Below, in pieces: positions 1-5,963 of a stretch of DNA of 6,006 bases. Position numbers and translations under genes: made by a program. The stretch is from an uncultured Eubacteriales bacterium. Its GTDB lineage: Bacteria > Bacillota > Clostridia > Oscillospirales > Oscillospiraceae. The number at the start of each line of letters is the position of its first letter. Position 1 is the first letter of the stretch. Below the pieces are notes generated by a model. That model had not been told where the DNA came from and did not search any database. It saw nothing but the letters and a program-made list of their open reading frames with translations. Location of the stretch: the NCBI GenBank assembly GCA_900551355.1, contig URVR01000106.1, forward strand, positions 1-6,006, read 5' to 3'.

Positions 1-356
1 GCCGCGAAGTACTCGCCCCGGGACACCAGCTCGTCGGCGCTGATGCCCTTGTCCATCTTCTCCCGCAGGGCGTCGAACTCCGCCTCCAACGGCGTTTTCA
101 GCCCCAGCTCATCCCGGATGTCCACATACCGGGAGCGGATCATCTCAAAAATGGCGTCGCAGCTGACGCCGTACTGCAGATGCGCGTGGCACAGATACAG
201 CAGGTCGGTGAGCTTGTGGTCGTTCTTGTCCCGCTTACCGGCGGCGCTGACCACCACCACGCGGCGGCTGTCGTCCGCCCGCACGATATCCCGCACCTTG
301 GCGAACTGCTTGGCGTCCGCCATGGACGAGCCGCCGAATTTCAATACTTTCAACAT
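1..356 (-). CDS. lysC: Aspartate kinase, N-terminal part (C-terminus beyond window)
   Basis: Aspartate kinase is a cytoplasmic enzyme that phosphorylates L-aspartate with ATP, the first committed step toward lysine, threonine and methionine. Translating the minus strand gives 118 whole residues starting MLKVLKFGGSSMAD. The amino-acid-kinase signature KFGGSS is at residues 6-11, a VVVVSAAGKRDKNDHKLTDLL segment (written here only as a landmark) follows near residues 33-54, and the conserved SRGEY motif is at 112-116. The catalytic domain continues past the edge and the regulatory ACT domains are not visible. The ATG at 354-356 was chosen because KFGGSS normally lies within the first ten residues and because an AGAGG ribosome binding site (complement of 364-368) sits 7 bases upstream. 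It is divergent from thrC, which fits shared control of the aspartate pathway. The family call is firm. Which isozyme it is, and hence the symbol, is not certain; a kinase fused to homoserine dehydrogenase cannot be excluded from this fragment. Confidence 0.93.
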   Translation of the reverse strand, partial: MLKVLKFGGSSMADAKQFAKVRDIVRADDSRRVVVVSAAGKRDKNDHKLTDLLYLCHAHLQYGVSCDAIFEMIRSRYVDIRDELGLKTPLEAEFDALREKMDKGISADELVSRGEYFA

Positions 357-401
357 ATTTCTGCCTCTTACCTTCGGTTTTTTTGCGCAGCACTTTTATC
401 A

Positions 402-462
402 TGGCGACAAAAAAATCGCATTTGTCCGTGAGATAAAAACACTTGCTTTTTTGTTGGCGACA
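402..462. repeat. Pair of 8-bp direct repeats TGGCGACA in the divergent gap
   Basis: TGGCGACA occurs at 402-409 and again at 455-462, in the same orientation and 53 bp apart, close to five turns of B-DNA. The second copy overlaps the candidate -10 and start region of the aspartate kinase promoter and lies in the spacer of the candidate thrC promoter. The first copy lies in the predicted aspartate kinase leader. Position and phasing would suit a regulator binding pair, but two 8-mers in a 159-base gap may be chance. No known operator was recognised. Confidence 0.3.
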
Positions 463-471
463 GTGTATCAT
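443..471 (+). promoter_or_regulatory. Candidate sigma-A promoter for thrC-thrH
   Basis: TTGCTT at 443-448 (three of six matches to TTGACA) and TATCAT at 466-471 (five of six to TATAAT) are separated by 17 bases. Transcription would start near 478, giving a leader of about 38 bases before the thrC ATG, with the GGAGG ribosome binding site at 502-506. Its -10 overlaps the -10 of the candidate promoter on the other strand. The surrounding gap is AT-rich, so matches arise easily, but the spacing and the position upstream of a well-placed start support it. Confidence 0.5.
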
Positions 472-490
472 AGCGTCATCAGAAATGCAA
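462..490 (-). promoter_or_regulatory. Candidate extended -10 promoter for aspartate kinase
   Basis: Read on the minus strand, TTGCAT (complement of 485-490) lies 17 bases before TACACT (complement of 462-467). TACACT is preceded by TGA, giving the extended -10 form TGnTACACT. Transcription would start near 455, leaving a leader of about 99 bases before the ATG at 356. That leader is A/T-rich with no strong hairpin and is too short for a lysine riboswitch. This is the best candidate on this strand, but the -35 matches only three of six positions. Confidence 0.42.
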
Positions 491-515
491 GAGAAATTTT
501 TGGAGGACTTTTCCT

Positions 516-1982
516 ATGCTGTACCATAGCACACGCGACATCCGCCTCACCGCCCCCTCCACCCGGGCGGTGCTGGAGGGCATTGCCCCCGACGGCGGTC
601 TGTATATCTGCGATCCCGCCCGTCTGGACTTCGACTGGCAGGGCGCACTGCGTCTGGACACCCTGTCCATGGCCGCGAAGATCCTCTCCGCGCTGCTGCC
701 GGACTTCCCCGACATGGAGGATCTCGTCCGCAAAAGCTACGCCGGCAAGTTCCCCACCGCCGACCTGACGCCGCTGGTGCCTGTGGGCGATAAATATGTG
801 CTGGAGCTGTACCACGGCCCCACCTCCGCCTTCAAGGATGTGGCCCTGTCGGTGCTGCCCAGACTCATCGGCGCGGCGGCCAAGGCCGAGGGCATGGAGG
901 GCGACGTGGTCATCCTCACCGCTACCTCCGGCGACACCGGCAAGGCCGCGCTGGAGGGCTTCCACGATGTGAAGGGCACCCGCATCATCGTGTTCTACCC
1001 CTACGGCGGCGTATCCGCCGTCCAGCAGGCGCAGATGGCCACCCAGACCGGCGACAATGTAAAGGTCTGCGCCGTCCGGGGCAACTTCGACGACGCCCAG
1101 ACCGGTGTCAAGCAGGTGTTCGCCGCCTGTAAGGGACGTGACCTTCACGGCGCCATGCTGTCCTCCGCCAACTCCATCAACATCGGACGCCTTGCGCCGC
1201 AGGTGGTGTACTACTTCCGCGCCTACGGCGATCTGGTGAAGGCGGGCCGCATCGCCCTGGGCGACAAGGTGAACTTCGTGGTGCCCACCGGCAACTTCGG
1301 CGACATCCTGGCGGGCTACTTCGCCAAGGAGATGGGTCTGCCCGTGGGCCGTCTGGTCTGCGCCAGCAATGCCAACGACGTGCTGACGGAATTCATCTCC
1401 ACCGGCCGCTACGACCGCCGCCGCCCGTTCTATAAGACCACCTCCCCCTCCATGGACATTCTGGTGTCCAGCAATCTGGAGCGTCTTTTGTTCCTGCTGT
1501 CCCGCGACAGCGCCTATGTGGCCGGCCTGATGCGCCAGCTCAGCGAGGACGGCGCCTACCAGCTGTCCGATGCGCTGCTGGAAAAGCTGCGGCAGGACTT
1601 CTCCTGCGGCTGCTGCGACGACAAGGGCGCTGCCGACGTCATCGGCCGCCTGTGGTCGGAACAGCACTACCTCTGTGACCCCCACACCGCCGTGGCGTGG
1701 TCTGTGGCGGAGCAGCTGGACGATGAGCTGCGCGGCACCGGTGCGCCCACGGTGGTGCTGTCCACCGCCTCGCCCTACAAGTTCCCCGCCGCGGTGCTGT
1801 CCGCGCTGGGCCAGCCGGGCAGTGACAACGAATTCCACATGATGAACGAGCTGGCGCGGATCTCCGGTGTCCCCATCCCCGGCAACCTGTCCGGGCTGGA
1901 GGGCCGCCCTGTGCTGCACAAGGACGTCATCGACAAGGACGCCATGCTGGATTACGTCCTGTCGGAAGTGCTGAAAAAGTGA
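516..1982 (+). CDS. thrC: Threonine synthase
   Basis: This 488-residue PLP enzyme converts O-phospho-L-homoserine to L-threonine and phosphate in the cytoplasm, the last step of threonine synthesis. The length is usual for the bacterial/fungal class of about 430-500 residues. The N-terminus (MLYHSTRD...APDGGLY, residues 1-30) is typical. The PLP-binding lysine is K107 in HGPTSAFKD. The glycine-rich segment TATSGDTGKAAL is at 135-146, SANSINIGRL at 218-225 onward, and the phosphate-binding PTGNFGD loop at 257-263. All key elements are present and the frame is intact. The ATG at 516 is set by a GGAGG at 502-506, nine bases upstream. thrH follows after 16 bases with its own strong ribosome binding site, so the two very probably share a transcript. 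Aspartate kinase is divergent. No homoserine kinase gene is visible, so the source of its substrate is the point of interest here. Confidence 0.97.
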   Translation: MLYHSTRDIRLTAPSTRAVLEGIAPDGGLYICDPARLDFDWQGALRLDTLSMAAKILSALLPDFPDMEDLVRKSYAGKFPTADLTPLVPVGDKYVLELYHGPTSAFKDVALSVLPRLIGAAAKAEGMEGDVVILTATSGDTGKAALEGFHDVKGTRIIVFYPYGGVSAVQQAQMATQTGDNVKVCAVRGNFDDAQTGVKQVFAACKGRDLHGAMLSSANSINIGRLAPQVVYYFRAYGDLVKAGRIALGDKVNFVVPTGNFGDILAGYFAKEMGLPVGRLVCASNANDVLTEFISTGRYDRRRPFYKTTSPSMDILVSSNLERLLFLLSRDSAYVAGLMRQLSEDGAYQLSDALLEKLRQDFSCGCCDDKGAADVIGRLWSEQHYLCDPHTAVAWSVAEQLDDELRGTGAPTVVLSTASPYKFPAAVLSALGQPGSDNEFHMMNELARISGVPIPGNLSGLEGRPVLHKDVIDKDAMLDYVLSEVLKK

Positions 1983-1998
1983 GAAAGGAGCCGCTTGT

Positions 1999-2598
1999 AT
2001 GAACATTGTTTGCTTGGATATGGAGGGCGTCCTCGTCCCCGAGATCTGGATCGCCTTTGCCGAGGAGAGCGGCATCCCCGCGCTGCGCCGCACCACCCGC
2101 GACGAGCCGGACTACGACAAGCTGATGCGCTGGCGCATCGACCTCCTGCGGGAGAAGGGCCTGAAGCTGCAGCAGATCCAGGACGTCATCGCCCGCATCG
2201 ACCCGCTGCCCGGCGCCAAGGAGTTCCTGGACGAGCTGCGCAGCGTGGCACAGGTGGTGATCCTCAGCGACACCTTCGACCAGTTCGGCATGCCCCTGAT
2301 GAAGAAGCTGGGTTACCCCACCCTGCTGTGCAACACGCTGGAGATCGACAGCGACGGCTACATCGCCCGTCACGTCATGCGGTGTGAGCACTCCAAGCTC
2401 ACCACCGTCAGGGCCCTCCAGTCCATCGGCTACGACACCATCGCCAGCGGCGACAGCTACAACGATCTGGAGATGATCCTCCACAGCAAGGCCGGCTTCC
2501 TGTTCCGCACCACGGACAAGATCAAGGCCGACTATCCCCAGCTGCCCGCCTTTGAGAGCTACGACGATCTGCTGGCCGCCATCAGGGCCGCCCTGTAA
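1999..2598 (+). CDS. thrH: ThrH-type phosphoserine phosphatase / homoserine phosphotransferase
   Basis: This is a 199-residue HAD-superfamily protein. The best-studied relative, Pseudomonas aeruginosa ThrH (about 205 residues), dephosphorylates phosphoserine and can pass the phosphoryl group to homoserine, making phosphohomoserine. From memory, this protein follows ThrH closely, especially in the N-terminal DxEGVLVPEIWIAFAE stretch. HAD motif I is DMEGVLVP with nucleophile D7 and E9, the ThrH/SerB-like D-x-E form. Motif II is S90 in VVILSDTF, the motif III lysine is probably K133, and motif IV is GDSYND at 151-156 with D152 and D156. There is no signal peptide or membrane segment. The ATG at 1999 follows AAAGGAG (1984-1990) by eight bases. 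Position directly after thrC supports a role in feeding phosphohomoserine to threonine synthase. Plain phosphoserine phosphatase (serine synthesis) is the main alternative. Family call firm; in vivo role inferred. Confidence 0.9.
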   Translation: MNIVCLDMEGVLVPEIWIAFAEESGIPALRRTTRDEPDYDKLMRWRIDLLREKGLKLQQIQDVIARIDPLPGAKEFLDELRSVAQVVILSDTFDQFGMPLMKKLGYPTLLCNTLEIDSDGYIARHVMRCEHSKLTTVRALQSIGYDTIASGDSYNDLEMILHSKAGFLFRTTDKIKADYPQLPAFESYDDLLAAIRAAL

Positions 2599-2614
2599 AA
2601 CCGGAACAAAAAGG

Positions 2615-2643
2615 AAAGTCCCGCGCCGATGGCGCGGGACTTT
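2615..2643. terminator. Bidirectional intrinsic terminator between convergent genes
   Basis: GTCCCGCGCC (2618-2627) pairs perfectly with GGCGCGGGAC (2631-2640) around a three-base GAT loop, and the flanking AAA/TTT extends the stem to 13 bp. On the plus strand the stem runs into TTTT (2641-2644), ending thrC-thrH 17 bases after the thrH stop. On the minus strand it is followed by TTTCCTTTTT, ending the DEAD-box helicase transcript, whose stop lies 11 bases before it. The GC-rich stem with U tracts on both sides fits a shared terminator. Confidence 0.9.
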
Positions 2644-2654
2644 TGCTGTCTCTG

Positions 2655-3818
2655 TTACTTTTTTTCCGTCGGCGTCACATGGCCGCTCTCATCCACCGCG
2701 GCGGGGATGATCTGGCTGCGCGTGTTGCGGGCGATGTCGTCCAGCCGCATGCGGCTGGGGAAATCGCTGAGCAGCGTGTACGCCACGCCGTGCTTTTTGG
2801 CCCGGCCCGTCCGGCCGATGCGGTGGACGTAGTACTCGTTCTCCTCCGGCACCTCGTAGTTGAACACGGCGTCCACATCGTCCACGTCGATGCCGCGGCT
2901 GGCCACATCCGTGGCCACGAATACCCGCAGCTTGCCGTCCCGGAACCGCTGCATGACCTCCTCCCGCTTGCGCTGGGGGATGTCGCCGTGGATGCACTGG
3001 GCGTCCACGCCCCGCATCTGCAAAAACTTGGTGAGCCGCTCGGTGCTGCCCTTGGTGTTGCAGAAGCAGATGACCCGCTCGTAATTCTCGCAGTTCAGGA
3101 TGCGCACGATGGCGTCCACCTTGCCGTCGGACGGCACCTCCAGCCGGTACTGGAGGATATCGGGCTTGTTCTCCTTGGTGGCCTGCACCGTGATCTCCTC
3201 CGGGTCACGCTGGTACACCCAGGAGATGTCCATGACTTCCCGGGAGATGGTGGCGGAAAACATCCCCAGATTCTTGCGGTTGGGGATCTTGTCCAGAATG
3301 CGGGTGACATCGTGGATAAAGCCCATGTCCAGCATCCGGTCGGCCTCGTCCAGCACCACGGTGCTGACGTCCTTCAGCGTCACGGTGCGGCGCTTCATGT
3401 GGTCGCTGAGCCGTCCCGGTGTGGCCACCACGATCTGGGGCCGGCGCTTCAGCGCGTCGATCTGCTTGCCGATGGGCTGACCGCCGTACAAGCACACCAG
3501 CCGCACGCCCTCGTGGCACACGGCGATGTCCCGCATCTCGTCGGTGATCTGCATGGCAAGCTCCCGGGTGGGGGCGAGGATGACGGCCTGTACCGCCTCG
3601 CTCTCCGGGTCGATGCGCTCGATGATGGGGATGCCGAAGGCCATGGTCTTACCGGTGCCGGTAGGGGCCTTGGCGATGACGTCCTTCCCCGCCAGCATGG
3701 GCGGAATGCAGCCGGCCTGCACCGGCGTACTGATGGTATAATGCTTGTTGCGAACGGCGCGCATGGTGGCCTCCGACAGGCCAAAGCTCTCAAACGGTGC
3801 GCCCTGTGTCACTTCCAT
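2655..3818 (-). CDS. DEAD-box ATP-dependent RNA helicase, compact
   Basis: This 387-residue protein uses ATP to unwind short RNA duplexes or remodel RNA-protein complexes, typically in ribosome assembly or mRNA turnover. The motifs appear in order: Q motif with F9 and Q34, Walker A/motif I APTGTGKT (51-58), PTREL (83-87), GG (112-113), TPGR (133-136), DEAD (157-160), SAT (188-190), a motif IV-like VICFCNT (249-255), ATDVASRGID (302-311) and HRIGRTGRA (332-340). Both RecA-like domains are complete. Only about 45 residues follow motif VI, so the long basic or RNA-binding C-terminal extension of CshA, CsdA/DeaD and DbpA is absent; RhlE/CshB-like compact proteins are the nearest style. The ATG at 3816-3818 follows GAGG (complement of 3827-3830) by eight bases. 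It appears to be a single-gene unit, with the glgP terminator upstream and a shared terminator downstream. The RNA target cannot be told from the sequence, so no symbol is given. Confidence 0.96.
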   Translation of the reverse strand: MEVTQGAPFESFGLSEATMRAVRNKHYTISTPVQAGCIPPMLAGKDVIAKAPTGTGKTMAFGIPIIERIDPESEAVQAVILAPTRELAMQITDEMRDIAVCHEGVRLVCLYGGQPIGKQIDALKRRPQIVVATPGRLSDHMKRRTVTLKDVSTVVLDEADRMLDMGFIHDVTRILDKIPNRKNLGMFSATISREVMDISWVYQRDPEEITVQATKENKPDILQYRLEVPSDGKVDAIVRILNCENYERVICFCNTKGSTERLTKFLQMRGVDAQCIHGDIPQRKREEVMQRFRDGKLRVFVATDVASRGIDVDDVDAVFNYEVPEENEYYVHRIGRTGRAKKHGVAYTLLSDFPSRMRLDDIARNTRSQIIPAAVDESGHVTPTEKK

Positions 3819-3844
3819 ATCCGTATCCTCGTCGTTTCATATGA

Positions 3845-3873
3845 TTCCTATGATAGTATACCACATCTGTCAA
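3845..3873 (-). promoter_or_regulatory. Candidate promoter region of the DEAD-box helicase gene
   Basis: On the minus strand there is an extended -10, TGGTATACT (complement of 3855-3863; TATACT matches five of six). A start near 3848 would give a leader of about 30 bases. A perfect TTGACA (complement of 3868-3873) is also present but lies only seven bases from that -10. At 17-base spacing it would instead face TAGGAA (3845-3850), a poor -10. The hexamer 17 bases upstream of TATACT is a weak TTATGC. Transcription from this 99-base gap is likely; the exact element pair is unclear. Confidence 0.5.
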
Positions 3874-3881
3874 GGCCGCAT

Positions 3882-3914
3882 AAAAGGAGGGACCGCCCCG
3901 CGGTCCCTCCTTTT
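3882..3914 (-). terminator. Intrinsic terminator of glgP
   Basis: AAAAGGAGGGACCG (3882-3895) and CGGTCCCTCCTTTT (3901-3914) form a perfect 14-bp stem around a five-base loop (3896-3900). In the minus direction it begins three bases after the phosphorylase stop codon and ends in TTTT before ATGCGG. The U tract is short and lies inside the stem, but the stem is strong and the position right after a stop is typical. It insulates the downstream helicase gene from glgP readthrough. Confidence 0.85.
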
Positions 3915-3917
3915 CGC

Positions 3918-5963
3918 TTATTTCTTATACGGCACATGCCAGATGGTGTCGGCATACTGGGCGATGGCCCGGTCGGCGGCGAAAATGCCGCTGCGGGCGA
4001 TGTTCAGCAGGCTCATGCGGTTCCACTGCGTCCTGTCGCCGTAGGTGCGGCTCATCCGCTCCTCGGCGTCGCAGTAGGCGGCGAAGTCCGCCAGCACCAT
4101 ATACTGGTCGGCGGGGCCGTCCCCGCCCATCACCAGCCGCTGCCAGATGTCCTCGTAGGTGACGCCGTCGCCGAAGCCGGTCTTCAGCTGATCCACCACC
4201 CGGCGCAGCACGGGGTCCCGCTGATACAGCAGCTGGGGATCGTAGGTGCGGCGCAGGTGGGCCACCTCGTCGGCCTTCAGGCCGAACAGGAACATGTTCT
4301 CGTCCCCCAGCACCTCGTGCATCTCCACGTTGGCGCCATCCAGCGTGCCCACGGTCAGAGCGCCGTTCATCATGAACTTCATGTTGCCGGTGCCGCTGGC
4401 CTCCTTGCCGGCGGTGGAGATCTGCTGGCTCACCTCGCTGGCGGGCATCAGCATCTCCGCCAGAGAGACGCGGTAGTTCTCCAGAAACACCACCTGCAGC
4501 TTGTCCCGGCAGATGGGGTCGCGGTCGATCTGCGCGGCCAGGGAGTTGATGAGGTGGATGATGCGCTTGGCCACGGCGTAGCCCGGCGCGGCCTTGGCGC
4601 CGAACAGGAACGTCTGGGGCCGCATGTCCATGTTGGGATCGTCCTGCAGCCGCTGGTAGAGATAGATGATGTGCAGCACATTCAGCAGCTGGCGCTTGTA
4701 CTCATGGAGCCGCTTCACCTGCACGTCGAAGATAGCGTCGGGATTCAGCACCACACCCTGCTGCTTCTTGGCATAGGCAGCAAAGGCCAGCTTGTTCTGG
4801 TGCTTGATCTCCTCCAGCCGCTTCAGCACCGATGCGTCGTCGGCGTAGGCCTCCAGCTTCTTCAGCTCCTGGGGCCTGGTGAGATACCCGTCGCCGGTAA
4901 GGTCGCAGATCAGGTCGTTGAGTCCCCGGTTGATCTGGGGCACCCAGCGGCGGTGGTCGATGCCGTTGGTGACGTTCTTGAACTTGTCGGGCATCATCTG
5001 GCAGGCTTCCTTGAACACATCCTTACGCAGGATCTCGGAGTGCAGCGCCGACACGCCGTTGACAGCCATGGACCCGGCAAGGCACAGGTTGGCCATGCGC
5101 ACATGGCCGTCCCAGATGATGGCCAGCTTGGCGGTCTTGGCGGGGTCGTGGAAGTATTCCTCCACCTGCTTCTGCCAGCGGTGGGCGATCTCCTGCAGGA
5201 TCTGCCAGACACGGGGCAGCAGCGTCTCGAACAGCTGCTGCGGCCAGACCTCCAGCGCCTCGGCCAGCACCGTGTGGTTGGTGTAGGCCACACAGTGGGT
5301 GACGATGTGCCACGCCTCGTCCCAGTCAAGGCCCGCGTCGTCCACCAGAATACGCATCAGCTCCGGGATCACCAGCGTGGGGTGGGTGTCGTTGATCTGG
5401 ATGACGTTCTTCTCGTGGAAGTTCTTCAGGGTGCCGTACACCTCGATGTGCTTGCGGGTGATGGACTGCATGGTGGCGGAGACGAAGAAATACTGCTGCT
5501 TCAGCCGCAGGGACTTGCCCTCGTAGTGGTTGTCCTCGGGATAGAGCACCTGGCTGATGGCGTCCGCCATGGCCCGCTCCTCCGATGCCTGCAGGTACTG
5601 GCCCTGGCTGAACAGCTTCATGTCGATGGGCTTGGGGCTGCGGGCCTGCCACAGCCGCAGGGTATTGACGTGGTCGGTGTCGTAGCCGGCGATCTCCATG
5701 TCGCAGGGCACAGCCATGACCCGGGTGTAGTCCTCATGCACCACCATCAGGTGTCCGTTGTCCCAGCGGGTGCGGACCTTGCCGCCGAAGTGGACCTCCT
5801 CGGCCTCCTGCAGCTTGGGCAGCAGCCACGCGTCGCCCAGCTGCATCCAGTCGTCCGGCAGCTCCACCTGCTGGCCCTCCACGATCTTCTGCTTGAAGAT
5901 GCCCAGCTCGTAGCAGATGGAATAGCCGGCGGCGGGGATCTCCAGCGTGGTCATGCTGTCCAG
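3918..5963 (-). CDS. glgP: Glycogen/maltodextrin phosphorylase, N-terminus missing (contig end)
   Basis: This enzyme splits alpha-1,4-glucan with phosphate to release glucose-1-phosphate, mobilising glycogen or maltodextrin in the cytoplasm (GT35 family). The genuine part is 681 residues from LDSMTTLEIPAAGY to the C-terminal WHVPYKK. By comparison with the remembered muscle enzyme (LDSMATL), about 130 N-terminal residues are missing, against a usual total near 800. Landmarks counted from the first genuine residue: GIFKQKI at 21-27, INDTHPTLVIPELM at 190-203, VTNGIDHRRW at 331-340, VQVKRLHEYKRQLLN at 415-429, and the PLP-site motif KEASGTGNMKFMMNGAL with Schiff-base lysine K529 (codon 4377-4379). 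The C-terminal WNRMSLLNIARSGIFAADR is typical. The frame is open throughout. Truncation is caused by adapter sequence starting at 5964, not mutation. The usual ITPRRW/ITHRRW reads IDHRRW here. GlgP and MalP cannot be separated by eye. Confidence 0.95.
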   Translation of the reverse strand: MDSMTTLEIPAAGYSICYELGIFKQKIVEGQQVELPDDWMQLGDAWLLPKLQEAEEVHFGGKVRTRWDNGHLMVVHEDYTRVMAVPCDMEIAGYDTDHVNTLRLWQARSPKPIDMKLFSQGQYLQASEERAMADAISQVLYPEDNHYEGKSLRLKQQYFFVSATMQSITRKHIEVYGTLKNFHEKNVIQINDTHPTLVIPELMRILVDDAGLDWDEAWHIVTHCVAYTNHTVLAEALEVWPQQLFETLLPRVWQILQEIAHRWQKQVEEYFHDPAKTAKLAIIWDGHVRMANLCLAGSMAVNGVSALHSEILRKDVFKEACQMMPDKFKNVTNGIDHRRWVPQINRGLNDLICDLTGDGYLTRPQELKKLEAYADDASVLKRLEEIKHQNKLAFAAYAKKQQGVVLNPDAIFDVQVKRLHEYKRQLLNVLHIIYLYQRLQDDPNMDMRPQTFLFGAKAAPGYAVAKRIIHLINSLAAQIDRDPICRDKLQVVFLENYRVSLAEMLMPASEVSQQISTAGKEASGTGNMKFMMNGALTVGTLDGANVEMHEVLGDENMFLFGLKADEVAHLRRTYDPQLLYQRDPVLRRVVDQLKTGFGDGVTYEDIWQRLVMGGDGPADQYMVLADFAAYCDAEERMSRTYGDRTQWNRMSLLNIARSGIFAADRAIAQYADTIWHVPYKK

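Noticed and set aside
357..455. Possible lysine riboswitch or attenuator in the aspartate kinase leader
   Set aside because: The leader is about 99 bases and A/T-rich. It lacks the GC helices and length of a lysine riboswitch, and shows no leader peptide rich in Lys or Thr and no terminator hairpin. The only small inverted repeat seen, GCGA/TCGC at 404-419, has four base pairs.
472..515. T-box or other RNA switch before thrC
   Set aside because: The predicted leader is under 45 bases, with no room for a T-box and no terminator stem.
468..2096. A minus-strand reading frame of 542 codons opposite thrC
   Set aside because: It is a His/Gly/Val/Gln-rich shadow of thrC with no domain or suitable start signal, and it would span the divergent promoter gap.
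3918..5963. Phosphorylase as a pseudogene truncated at its N-terminus
   Set aside because: The frame is open and all visible motifs are intact. The break coincides exactly with the adapter, so the loss is technical.
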